Origin: Massospora cicadina
Lineage: Eukaryota > Entomophthoromycota > Entomophthoromycetes > Entomophthorales > Entomophthoraceae
Reading direction: 5' to 3'
Assembly (NCBI GenBank): GCA_022478985.1
Contig: JAKSZP010018532.1
Coordinates: 62,001 to 126,000 of the forward strand
Length of the DNA stretch: 64,000 bases
Positions 40,747-52,500 of this stretch are shown in pieces. The notes under the pieces were generated by a model. That model saw only the letters and a program-made list of their open reading frames with translations. It was not told the origin of the DNA and did no database searches. The stretch's first letter is position 1. Every line of letters begins with the position of its first letter. The position numbers were made by a program, and so were the translations under genes.

Positions 40747-43500
40747 TACTAAATAAAGGAAAGGAGGGCTTCAGGGATTGTGAATCTAAAATGGCCTTCT
40801 AGTCAGGTTAAAGCCCAATGCCCCTATACACGTTTGGTAATTGTACCTGGGTTCTCCTAAGCTTATCACCTGGGTGATCTGCTACACTGACACCTGTGAT
40901 CCGATTCACTTTAAAAAAACTTTAAGGGTATGCTGATACTCTTAAAAATTATAAATATCAAATTAGTATGTTGCAGGTTTGATGAATTTTAGGCGCCTGA
41001 TCTATAGACCAATGAGCCACTGGGATACCAGGGTTATTTAGGCTCACACACCTAGATTTATTAAAAAAATTGTAGCTCTGCTAGACCACTGTAACAATCA
41101 GAATAACCCAAGTTTCCAAAGGTTGTATCTGTAAAACAAACCATACATTATAGGAGAGTTTCCTCTATTGAACTGTGATCTAGGTAAGTTCTCCAATTTA
41201 AAGGAAGTAACCCCAATCAAATCATGGGGTGCAATCTCAGCATCGCACAGCTGACTAGGTTGGCCCACTTGGCAGAGGTATGGTGGCCAAGCGATCTTAT
41301 CAACTTTGGGGTCTCTGGAGCTGCTTGCATAACGCTAAGCAAAATATGGCATCAAGGGGTTATTTTATTCACCATATTGATAGATAGACTTAATTGTCAG
41401 GCTTTGCCCAGTATGGTGAAGCCTCAACCTTGAGATTTCTATTAGCTTAATTGATATTACTTAATTAACTATAAGTGCACCGCTGGCCTATTTTATAAGG
41501 TTCAAAAAAATCTCCTTTGGATTACAAATGGCTTCCCAATCCCATCAGATTACGTTGGATCAAGCTCACTTACCTCCAGCCTAAACTGAATCCTTCTCTA
41601 TATCCTGAACCTTCCCTAGTACTCTATATAGCACTACTTTTTATTCTAATAAACCATCATTTTCCTTACGTGAATATCTCATTGTTTGTTAGCTTAATTG
41701 CAAAAGCCAGGGTAAGGATTTAACTGTAAGGTTCATCCCACTAAGTACTTTGAAGAACCTGGACTTTGCTGGGTCAGTTGCATAAATCTTTTCCTAACTG
41801 GCCGACATTCATCATGAATTTAAATTAAATAAATCAATATATTCAAGCATGTATGGGTTTATTTGTGGGGCAACGTGGCCAAACAATAGAATCCAAACTG
41901 GGATTTTATAAATGCCTCCCCATAATTATAAATTAAACCTCCAAGTTAAATTTATTTTATATAAAATTTAGGCTTGAAAGCCTAATTGATCCCAGCATCA
42001 CTAGCTGGCCAATAACCAAATCAAACTTAGATTTAGCTTAATAAAAATTGATTAATCCAATCTTCATGGTTGGGAAAGCTGATTGCCACTATTGCTGAGT
42101 TAGAATTATTTTCAGAACCCAGAATTATTGTAACCATGACAAACAAAACTGGTTGCTACACCACTCCTCATGAAAAGGTGAGCCACTGGTGAGCCACTTT
42201 GGCTACAGGTGTGGGTGCAACTTGTAGCCCCAACTATGATGGGTAACCTCTTCATAATGGGAGGTGGGGAGATAATATTCAGAAGTCCAGGGTTACAGAA
42301 AGAGTTGATGCTTTCCCTGGAGGTCTCCTGGTAAATGCAAGAGGCCTCAACTTCCAGCAGTATGAATAACAACTCCCAACCTCCTCATAGCACAGTGGAG
42401 GGGAATGGAACTGGTGTATTAGGTGATAGAGTTAGGTTTTCTTGGGACACGGCTTAACCTCCATCTTAATAAAAGTGAGTTTGGAAAAATGTAAAGCTAA
42501 GGATTCCCAAGCTCCCAAACTTTACATTGGCCAAGCCATCCTCTCCTCTGGGGACTTTTGGAATTGCTTATATACCACCAAAGTTGGCAATCACATCGAG
42601 GGGTTCCTTTAATGAAACCAGAACTGATAAGAAACTTAAGTTATTGCAGGTTATAAATATTAGGTAAAAGTTTATATTGAGCATTAGAACGCTATGGGAA
42701 ATTACTTGAGGTGTGATCCTTTGGAGGTAGGGCTTTGAAGTTCACAAGATTAAATGTGATATTAGACCTTATAATAAACTATAACTAAATAAATTAATGT
42801 ATATAGAATAAAAGCTTTAAAAGTAGTTTAATATAAAAAAGGCTAGTACAATTTAAATTGTCAATGGAAATTCAGCAATGTGATGAGTGGTAGACAAATA
42901 CCAATGTGAGGGTGGAAAGATATCCAAGAATGCAGGAGGTGCTGGCACAGTCCAGGTTCATAGTTGGAGTAGATAAGGATTAATTATTGAGGGCTAGAAT
43001 GACATCAAATAATGTTAACATAGTTAGGTGGTTCCCATTATCTGCTATTAAGAAACCAATAGGTAGTAAGGAATAATATGTGGCATAAGGTGGTTAATGG
43101 GGTGAATAGAGGAGTTGAACGCTGAATATATCCTTGGGTCTAATATCAAGATAACTTTGCCCAGATTGGGCATTCTTCCCTATCTCATTAGCCAATAATC
43201 TCTAATGGGGTGCTTTATCAGTAATTTGTTGTGTTGTTAAATTAACATATTTAAAAAATCGCTCAGTGCTTCAAATATGAGAATTACTAGTTTCAGGAGT
43301 TAGGCCCAACAAAACATCATTTGGTAAATTATAATAGTAATTCTTGGCCTTAATCCCAGTTAAACGTAGAATAGTAAGTCTAAACTGATGTTGATATCTT
43401 AATAGATAAGTTGCTTTAATTATAGTAATAAATGAATTGTAACCCTAAAGTCAAGGCTTCATCTAAACTAAGGTGAAAATATGACATAGCCCCCTCTAAG
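40747..43500. other. Decayed repeats, no gene supported
   Basis: Only short frames without recognisable motifs were found on either strand. The composition is AT-rich and resembles worn LTR sequence, but no paired LTR or TSD could be set. Confidence 0.4.
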
Positions 43501-44739
43501 CCTTGAATGGGGTTGACAATGATTTTGCCAGGGGTAACTAGCTTTGGTAGGGTCCCAAACTACCAGAGTTGGGATGTGTCAGGAGAGCAGCAAGTAATGT
43601 TCAGATTAGCCTGCCAAGCTAGATGCAAATGCACAGAAATGGCAATCCTAAATGCCAGAGGCACTGCTGCTTGAATGACGTTAAATTGAGCTGTAAGAGA
43701 TTTTGCCCACAAATGCCAATGTGCCACAAATGTGATTAAAACCCAGCAACAAACCAGGCTATCACAGATCCAGAGCCTGCGAGTTTGAAAGTTAGGAAAA
43801 TTAAGTTTGGGTTAGGTGGTTTAAATTTTGTCAAATAAAATAACAATTTTGGGAAAAGAGAGTTTTATTAAATTTCAAATTTTAGAAAATCAACCTTCAA
43901 TTTTCCCAGTGTTACAACTGCTTAAATAGATGATTAATTTGGGGAATAGCTTAGCAAAACTTGGGACTGGGGCCATCAAGGATTCACCTAACCTGACAAA
44001 ATTTGTGTGAGGGAGAAAATAAATTAATTTGAAGTGGCGTTGAAATTAATGGTGGTGGACTGAGTCACAATCAGTTTGACCTCAGATGCCCAAGTTGCCA
44101 ATTTTCTTTGATTTTGATGACTGGATTGATGGCATCTCTCCCAATGAGCCATGTGAACCTCCCATGGTCACCCCACATAGGGGAGGTCCCATGAGCTCAA
44201 GAATGGGTTCAGGATACTCAAACCACCTGCATCTGGTCACTCCGGCATCCATTTGGACAAGCAGGAATTATTAGCAGAGATTTAGGTGTGTCCAAGGTGG
44301 GTTTTGAACCGTGGGCTACATTTTTCAATGGCCTTGAGCCATTGAGTTTAGCTGACAATTCTACACTTGGTACTTCATTATTTGCAATTGTGCACCCATT
44401 GGGCTTTGTGCTGTGGGTTTAAGGCTCTCAGGCTTTGTGGTGAAGGCTTGTTGCCCTCAAAATTTGTTCAAATCCTTCATATCTAGAGAATGCTGACTAT
44501 CCAAAAGCTTGGCACAAATCCCCTTGATTTGCTATATTAATTTGCCTGACGTCAATACTGGGATGGGTGGTAGGGCCCTTAAAGGGTAAGCTGTTACCCA
44601 ACGTTCATCCACCACATGGGCGAGGTCACCCTGGAAGATGAGGGGAACAGCTTGTCTTCTCAGTCCCTTTTTGATGGGAATGGGAATTCCACCTGGTCCA
44701 AATGGAGAAGGTGCTCCCCCAGACTTACAGGATGAGTGA
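43501..44739. other. Decayed repeats with faint similarity to 45990-46830
   Basis: Around 43560-43690 the minus strand reads AAVPLAFRIAISVHLHLAW and ITCCSPDT, which resembles the minus-strand blocks at 45990-46830 (AVPMTGL and FFAALTP). The remainder up to 44739 has no recognisable gene. Confidence 0.35.
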
Positions 44740-45950
44740 GATAAAACAAGTCAGTTTGGTCAGATATTGGCCTGATGATCATAAGGTTTGGTTTGTCTCA
44801 CAATCTGTGGGAAGTTATAGTAGATCCTTTAATCAATGTTATCAGAAAATTAACCAGATGATTTCTCCCAATAATATCAGAATTAAGGGTGTCAGTTAGT
44901 TGGGCATGATTGCTGGCTAATCGCCTTGTTTGATATTCTTTAATGTTATATAGTATTAATAATTTTAGGTTTGACAGATTCCTAGTTTGGCGCCAACTGC
45001 AAAATAGTGGGTGATTGTGGGAATTTCTAGCAAAAAGCTGATGTATTTGTTTACAACCATCTGACAATGATTTTGCTGCCTTGAATCTAAGTTTGCGGAA
45101 TCTTATTTTGATGCCAACTCCATTTGAAGATGATTGTGGGATTTTCTGTAATAAAGCCAAAGTATCTGTTATAAATTATCTGATTATGAATTTGCTGTCT
45201 AATTCAGAGTATTAGCAACTTATGCCAAGGATACTCTAAGTTATGTTTATAATAGTGATTTATATATGGATGACTGGTGACTTGTGCCAAGGATGAGTTG
45301 ACCTAATATCTGGTGATTGGGATGAGTGAAATGGGAGGGAATTGCTATCACAGATGACTGCAATTGGTTGAGGTTTCAGCTTGGATGGCTGAGGGGTTTT
45401 CATAGGTGCAGTAGCTTAGAGTATATTTAGTCTTCCCTCCCTCAAAATAAAGATCTTTATTTTGCCCACTTTCCTATTTATTTAAAGTAGCAAGACCCAC
45501 TAAAGTGGATAGGGGTGGGACTGGAGATCCCCAAAGTAGGTGCGGGGTGATGTGCCTGGAGTGGCTGATGCTGCCAGCTCCCATACCTCAGCCTTATGAG
45601 AAACTGACGGGAACCTGGCTAACTGACCACCAACAATGATATGCTGCTGGTCATCAGCCTTGAGGGTGGTGCAGTGTGGGAGTGCCATTGCCACCCAGGA
45701 TGGGGGAGACTCTCTGGGGCACACCCAAGATGGGTTGGTGATTGGTCATGAGGGTGATGCAGCGTGGGAGTACCATGGCTGCCCAGGATGGGGGATGGAC
45801 TTGCCAGGGAACACCTAAGATGGACCATGGGGCTAAGGTGAGGTCGTTGGTCTGATGGGTTGGTGGGTGGACGTGGACTTGTAGGGGGTTGGTATGTCTA
45901 TGAAGGCAAAACAGCAAGGGTCAGCCAGTCTCCATACTGGTTGGCCTGGT
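44740..45950. repeat. Repeat family B copy
   Basis: Matches the insertion at 4640-5660 over most of its length, for example GATTTTGCTGCC near 45063, GGTGACTTGTGCCAAGGATG near 45276, and the GGTTGGCCTGG end near 45940. The first half is internally duplicated: the GATTGTGGGA..TGATG/AGTATCTG block occurs at about 45005 and 45125. The open frames at 45500-45917 fall in the G-rich 3' half and are not conserved in the other copy. Confidence 0.6.
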
Positions 45951-45953
45951 ACA

Positions 45954-46830
45954 CTAGTGGAGCCTTCTGTTTGGGAAAGTTATTTTCTGACAAATATCAA
46001 ATCTAAATTTGTGCTCTTTGGCCAGCTTGGTCTTAAAGAGGCGGGATCCCAGGGTTTGTAAAACCATCTGGAAAGAAGCTTGGGTAGATAGAAGTTCTCC
46101 ATAGCAACTGGTAAGGCAGACTTTGGTCAGGTGGCATTGTTTTGGTAGGTCTAATGTAACCATTGAAATAGCAATAGGGAAGCATTCTAATGGCTTTTCC
46201 CAGTTGATTTGTTAGAAGATGCAAGAAATCTTGATTATGGCCTCACTTAACTCAAAATAGCAGTCATGTGGTTCACATTTGGACTTGTTTGTCAGATAGA
46301 AGTTTGTGGCATTGACAGATAAATATAAATTTATTTTAGGTGGTGTCAGGTTGTAAAATCCTATAATACCATTTAGATAGGAAAGTACTGCAATCTCTTT
46401 CCTCGACTGACAGATTGGCAAAGACAGGATATTTTAGCACATCTTTAATTAAACTTAAATGGCAGTCAGGTGGTAACTTTTTAAAGTTACCCAGATTTGG
46501 TTGAGGTAGGGTTGAATTCTTTGCATCATTTAAAACCTAAAAAATTAGTAGATATAAAATTATAAATGAAGTTGTTAGATATAATATAATGGGAAAGGTG
46601 GCAAAATAGTTTTTAGAGGCTCCGATTATGGTGTCAGAGCAGCAAAGAATGTTGGTGCAAATATACTGAATGGGCACTGAGGAATCTGTATTGGATGGTC
46701 TAATCCTGTCATTGGAACAGCAGTGAAGAGCCTCATCCCAGAGAAATAAGGTAAGCACAAAGGCATCTGACTCACTGGCCTAATTTTATTGTCAGGAGGC
46801 TTTGACACAAGTGAAATTAAACTTGATTTT
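45954..46830 (-). pseudogene. Decayed coding region built from repeated blocks, unknown family
   Basis: The minus strand shows several short frames that look like versions of one block. One block gives PHDCYFELSEAIIKISCIF and then ECFPIAISMVTLDLPKQC. Another gives PDCHL..IKDVLKYPVFANL and then DCSTFLSKWYY. A third gives LFTAVPMTGLDHPIQIPQC with FAPTFFAALTP. A similar piece lies at 43560-43700. The repeated pattern (P-x-D-C, a hydrophobic strand, then a second hydrophobic strand and P-x-x-C) suggests tandem domains of about 80-90 residues. I do not recognise the family; a retroelement or host repeat protein are both possible. Confidence 0.35.
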
Positions 46831-47412
46831 TACAGTAATTAATTTTAAATCTTTAGCATGGGTTAATTTTGGCAAGCTTCCATGCTCATCTTCAGGCTCT
46901 CCCACAGGATTCAGCTCTTCTAATCACTTGTTAATCATGCAATGCATCTCATTATTTCCAGTAAGAGTTTAATTTCTAGCATAGCTAAATTTTGGTAACC
47001 CCATGCATCATCTGGTATTTCAAAGGTAGTATTATTGATGCACTGAGGTCAATAGCAGACTGATTTTCTCGCTGATTTTTCTCTTTAGAATCTTCTCTCC
47101 ACTGACTTTTAGCTTTAGCTTAGAGGATAAGTTTTATCTTGGATAATTTCTTCTTGTATTTCTTTAAAGCTATAAGATTTTTAAGCAATAAATTTTTACA
47201 GTAAACAAGTCCTGGTGTCTAATAGTCATTACCTGGGTGATATATTCAAAGGCACTTGAAGTGAGAGTTTCCTTTACTTGCTACAACATAAGTTAAGTAG
47301 ACAGTCCAACTATATCTTCATCCCATATAGAATGACATGCAGAGAAGGTCTTGATCTTTTAGTATAGATAGACTACGCTAAAGATCAACATAAATAAACA
47401 ACAAGATTCAAC
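46831..47412. other. Decayed repeat sequence, no gene seen
   Basis: AT-rich sequence with a possible minus-strand frame fragment (LEELNPVGEPEDEHGSLPKL near 46915) but no family match. It forms the left flank of the ORF1-only element H1. Confidence 0.35.
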
Positions 47413-49332
47413 AAATGAGGAGATTCTACTCTCTTTAACCGCTCAAAGTCACTTTTGAGCGATTTTAATTTTAAGTTTATTTATCCACAGCCATCTGCCC
47501 AAACCTATTCTTTGATGTCCTTGGCTCTGCCGCCTGCCACCCCAGTGTGGGGCAGCAGTGCACCCCCACCTAGCATTTTCCGCCCTGCAGGCAAGCGCGT
47601 TTGGACGGGTTCAAACAGCCCGCCCACTGCTTCCAACCGTTTTGTCCCCCCACGGGACTTAGCGCTCCACCTGGCGCGCGTCCACCCTTCTCGCCCCCAT
47701 CCTCTCGCCCTCCCTCGCTCTGCTATTCACTATTGCCTCAGAGTGGACTATGTGCGTTTGTTCCCATATGCTGATAAGGCAATTATTGACCTAGCCACTA
47801 CAGCCTTTGCGCCAGCTGGCTTTATAGACTTCCGCCCTTTTAAGGGCTACTTTGACGTTGGGTTCCAATCTTAGGAGGATGCTGAAGCGACAGCACAAAC
47901 TCCTCTAATTTATAAAAAAACCCCCATTCCCACAACCCGTACTCGCCTCCCTTCAGACACCACACTAGTGGTATCCTTTGCAAATCTCCCATCCCACCTT
48001 CCACCCCAGGTTTTGTATGACCAGTTGGTCGCGGGGCTCATGGCTTATGGCACTCAGCCCAACCTCATCTTTGCCATTCCATCTGGTGAAGAATGCCTTG
48101 CTGCTCCTCGTGCAACAGCCACCATCATACCATACCACCCTACCATAGCCCAACAAATCCCACCCCGCGCTAGTGTGGCTGCAGCGCCTGATCATTTCTT
48201 TTGGGCTTGGGTCAATAATGGTAGGCAGATTTGTTCCCTCTGCTTTGGCCTTGACCATGCAAAAAGAGCGTGCCCTTAGGCCAAATCCGCTGATGCAGCT
48301 TCTGAGCCCCCTCTGGAGGTTCAGTATGGGGCACTTTGCTGCCCCCTCCCACCCTCCAATCTCGTTCAGTGGGCCCACATGGAAAATCAGCCCCACCCAA
48401 AACCTCCATCCTCACTCTCCCACCTAAATCTACGCCAGCCAATCAGAGCAATGCTTGGACCAACATTCGCACCCAAGAAGCTGCCCATTCGCCCAATCCT
48501 ACCCACTCAAATTTAAACGCCACTATTCCAGTGAACCAAAATCCATGGGATCTATTGGCTGAAACTGACAAATTAGGTAATATCCTCATTAGTAAGCATA
48601 CAGGTCAACCTCTCTGCCATGGCGATTATGGTCGGGCAGAATTTTTCTTAACTTCAATGAAACCCCTACCCCTCGCCATTTCGCTCCTCTACCCAATACA
48701 GCCCCCTTCCAAAGTGACCACCAGCTCGCCTTAGCTGCGGTGGCCTCTCCTCATTGCCCAAAACTACGCACCGTGGTGGCCCAGTCAGTGGCTCAGCTCC
48801 AGCATGGCCTGCCCACCATCTTCTTCCCCCTGACTTCCCTGAATCTCCCTGCAGTGACATCTCAAAACTATTTGATGATGCTGAAATCGCTGTTATGAAT
48901 GTCGCAATGCTTGCTTCATTCAACCCCTCAGCCAAAATCACCCGCCACAGTATCTCCCTATTCACCCAACTTCCTGAAGCCTGCAAAGAAGCTGAAGTTT
49001 TCCTCGCAGCTTTTGTTGAAACACTTTCCCATCATTATCTTGATGCAGAAGTGGAAAACTCCTACTACGCTGACCTCAGCCCCCACTATGCAGATGCCCC
49101 AATGCCCTGGCTCTCTGCTCTGATCCAGTACTGTAACCAACACCCCTTGATCGAGGTGGGTCTTTCTGAAAACCAACCCCCCGACCCCTCCTCACCCTCT
49201 GCCATGGTGGGTTGAGCAGTTTCTGCTTCCCACCTGGTTAGTAGTTTGTTTTGCCGTTTTGAGTGTTGTGATTGGTACTGTCTGTCCCCTGGTCAGCATA
49301 CCTCGAATAAATCAATAAATGAGGAGATTCTA
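47413..49332 (+). mobile_element. ORF1-only non-LTR element H1 (1888 bp) with 16-bp TSD
   Basis: AAATGAGGAGATTCTA occurs at 47413-47428 and 49317-49332 and encloses 1888 bp. The insert begins CTCTCTTTAACC with an 8-bp hairpin (CGCTCAAA/TTTGAGCG, 47440-47461), then carries one ORF1-type gene, then a short 3' UTR that ends in tail I (GTCCCCTGGTCAGCATACCT then CGAATAAATCAAT). No reverse transcriptase or endonuclease frame exists between the TSDs. A complete-looking element of this size with only ORF1 resembles mammalian HAL1 elements in layout. Confidence 0.85.
47515..49215 (+). pseudogene. ORF1-type zinc-knuckle protein of H1, three frame breaks
   Basis: The first ATG is at 47515. An N-terminal domain (YVRLFPYADKAIIDL, FKGYFDVGF) is followed by an RRM-like or DUF4283-like region (SFANLPSHLPPQVLYDQLVA), then CSLCFGLDHAKRAC near 48235, a C-x2-C-x4-H-x4-C knuckle. 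A proline-rich linker and a C-terminal helical domain (ISKLFDDAEIAVMNVAM; ADAPMPWLSALIQYC) end at 49215. One in-frame TAG at 47872, a stop at 48277 and a frame change before 48336, returning by 48754, break it. ORF1 proteins of non-LTR elements bind the RNA and chaperone retrotransposition; that role is inferred from architecture. Confidence 0.7.
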
Positions 49333-49582
49333 TACTTATAATAGGCAAATAAAGTTTATAGTCAAATCACTATGTTCAAGAAGCAGTAGTGCTCTTGTGA
49401 TGAGGATCATTGACTATCATACAATGCAATTATGCAAAGGGATTGCTAGTTCAGGAAAGGGTTTGAATGGGTGTCACAGGGTTGACATCAGTAAAATCCA
49501 TTTAGGGAGAAATCTATTAATGAAGTTATGATTGAGTTACATTCCCAAGTCAAAACTAAAAATCAGGTCTATTGATTATCCA
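49333..49582 (-). repeat. LTR remnant of the minus-strand Ty3 element (element E)
   Basis: The segment ends ATTATCCAACA next to CTTCTCCCTCTTGAC, which on the minus strand is a purine tract followed by an LTR start TGTTGGATAAT. This is the expected 3' LTR junction of the minus-strand element on its right. The LTR continues left of the ORF1-only element H1, which inserted into it, but its far end was not set. Confidence 0.5.
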
Positions 49583-52500
49583 ACACTTCTCCCTCTTGAC
49601 TTAATTTACTACTCAATCTTTAATATGTGGATTGTCAGATTTGTAATAGGGTAAGAAAACTTGGCATGAAAATGATGAGTATTTGTTCTTCAATTAGGCT
49701 CTGAATGGTATATGCTTCAGTATTGACTTGGTCAAATACAACATACAGCCCTTTCCATAGAGTAGCCAACTTATGCGTCCTTCCAAATCCATAAGTCTAA
49801 CAGTAATTGACTGGATTGCTGACTGAAAAACTTGACACATTAAAATGATGCAAATCATCCTTCTCATTCTGGTTGATTCTTTAGGTTAGGACTGCCCCAT
49901 AGGACTCAGTCTGAATCTTAACAAGGGATTCTACTAGTTGATCAAAATATTCTGAAGGCTAAATTTCATCCTTGTCAGTAACAATGAAATGTAATAGGGG
50001 TGGTAATGCAGGCTGTCAACCATATAAGATCTGTAAGGGGGAGTACAATGTACTGCTGTGGTAGCTAATATCATATGAAAGAATGGTTGAGTCCACATAT
50101 TGGGCCATTATGATTGAGAGTTGCTAGCAAACTTCTGAATAAATTGTGATAATGTACAATTGGCACGTTCCAAAATTCCATTGGTCATGGGATGATATGG
50201 GACAGTATGAACTCCCTGGAATACCATTGCTCATTTAACCTGGGAACAACTCGTGAGGTGAAATTAGTGGCATCATCTGTGAGGATAATCTGAGGTCAAA
50301 CATGCCAGTGTATTCTTTGCTCTATTATAAGCTTTACAGTGAAGATTGCTCCAAGATCCATGAGGGGCCACGTCTCCACCCACTTAGTGAGATTATCAAT
50401 AGATACTATGATGTTTTTGATGTTAAGGACACTAGTCAGGAAAGTCCCTAGTACATTGTTAATAAACCACGTGCCAAGTCCTATTAGGATTGACTATCCA
50501 ATAATTATTCACGAGTTTATAGAGCTTCTGTGCTTGACATTCGTGGTTTTTTAAAACATCTTGAAATGTAAATTCATAAAGATTCCCATCAATACCCTTG
50601 TTGAATTTGTTTAAAGGTTTACTCCAAGACTCCATTTCTTATGGTGCAATGAGATTTCATGATTATCTCCAGGCAGGTTGAAGGTGGAGGAAAGGTCCTA
50701 TGTTCACTACTCACAATCTTGTATAATTGTCCATCCAAAATTTCAGTGTTCTTCCTGAGCCAGTCAATATTGCGTGAATCATAGGATTCTTATTGGCATA
50801 TTTTTTTACTTTTTATCTTTTCAAATAATTAATCTGCAAATGAGTGAGGGCTGAGGTAACTGGCAGTTGCAAAAGCCCATTGGTATTCTGATGTGTATGC
50901 CCTGAGCAATGAACTACTTGTAGTCGCAGGCCTTTAATTTCAAGGCTTATAGAGCTAGCTGACCCTCAGGTTCTTTAAAGTTACATAAATATTACAAGGA
51001 AGCTGGTTGGTGATGATTCTGAACTGAGTTCTGAGTATGTAGACTTGAAACTGTTTACAAGAATATATGATGGCTAGCCATTCTCACTAAGTTACAATGT
51101 AATTATGTTCATGCTTGTCCAGGTTACAGATGCAAAAAGCTACCAGATGCTCCTCCCCATCATCCAAAGCTTGGAAAAGTACTGCTCTTATAGTCTTGAG
51201 TGATAAATCAGACTGCACTATAAAATGCTGTTTAAAGTTAAGGTATCATGGAATAGTGCTTAGAAAAAGATTTCCGCAGCCAGTTGAATTTTTTTGTATT
51301 GTTGTGACTACTGAGAGGTAATTCCTCCTTGATGTAAGTGGTTCAAGGGCTGAGCGAATTGTGCAGATCTGGTTATGAATTTGTGGTAATATCTTCCCCA
51401 TTTCAAGAAATACTCAGATATTTCCTTTAACGTCATTCTCTCTCATGTGATGGATAGCCTTGAGCTTCTGAAGTTGTGGTCATATTTTTCAAGTGTTAAC
51501 AATGTGCTTCAGATTTTGCATTTTGACTTAAAAAACTGGCTTTTACTAGGCTTAATCTTTAACTGAGCTTGTGCCAACCTTCAAAAGACTTCCTGAAAAA
51601 TGAACTAGATGTTGAGTAAACATTTTTGAGACACTTTATATCATCAAGTAGGTTAAAAAGTAACTCATTTTTAAGTCTCCCATTATAGTGTCCATCACTC
51701 TCTGAAAAGTGGCTGGCGCGTTGCACGATCCTTGAGGCATATAAGTCTGTTGATACAGCCTTTGAGATGCAATAAGCACATATTTTTCTTGGTCTTCAAG
51801 AGGCAGGTAGCTCTTCAAGTATCCGCTGATGAGGTCTAAAGTGGTAAAATATTTAGCTCCCCCAACTGATCCAAAGCATCATCTATTCAAGGTAAAGGAT
51901 AAGAATCCTTTTTTATGCTATTCAGATATCTGTAATAAATAATGACTCTATTAGAGACATCTTATTTTTTAACTATGAAAACCATACTGGCCTATAAGTT
52001 GCAAAAAGGCGTGATCATCCCTTGATGCAGTAGCTTCTCTAATTTCTTTTGCACCTCCTTATCAGAGTCCTTACTTCTCTGTATTGGTTATGAACAATCA
52101 AGCTTCACATCCACAGTGTCAACGTGGTGCTGGACCCCTTCTGCGCATCTGGGATTATAGTCATCCACTGAAAATACATAAGCATGTTTTTGTATAAGGG
52201 CAATCGCTTGGTATTTCTGACCCTCAGTTAAACCATTGAGTTGATCACAAGTAATGACTGCACAATTCAGTAGATCTGACTCAGATAAGCCAAACTCTGT
52301 TAAGTTTCTAAACTTGCGTACTTTCTAAATTTCTTCCAATGGAGTGATATGTACAAATGTACTTCTCTGTCCTCTCTTGACAGATAAATTAAGGGCAGTT
52401 AGGTTGGCAAGTAGTACACAGATCTCTATATGACTAGAAGAGATTATTCCAGGAGTCGCAAAAGGGTTAGACCTCAAATATCGCTGATGGGAACAAATTT

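Noticed and set aside
40743..40760. Fourth copy of the micro-insertion core (CTAGTACTAAATAAAG)
   Set aside because: CTAG is explained as the Helitron 3' end and no direct repeat brackets the segment.
44282..44375. Possible minus-strand tRNA or tRNA-derived SINE (GGTTCAAAACC B box with an upstream TGGCTCAAGG A-box-like stretch)
   Set aside because: The T stem does not pair and no flanking direct repeat was found, so only a loose box match remains.
45500..45917. Several proline-rich frames on both strands
   Set aside because: They lie in the G-rich end of repeat family B and are not conserved in the copy at 4640-5660.
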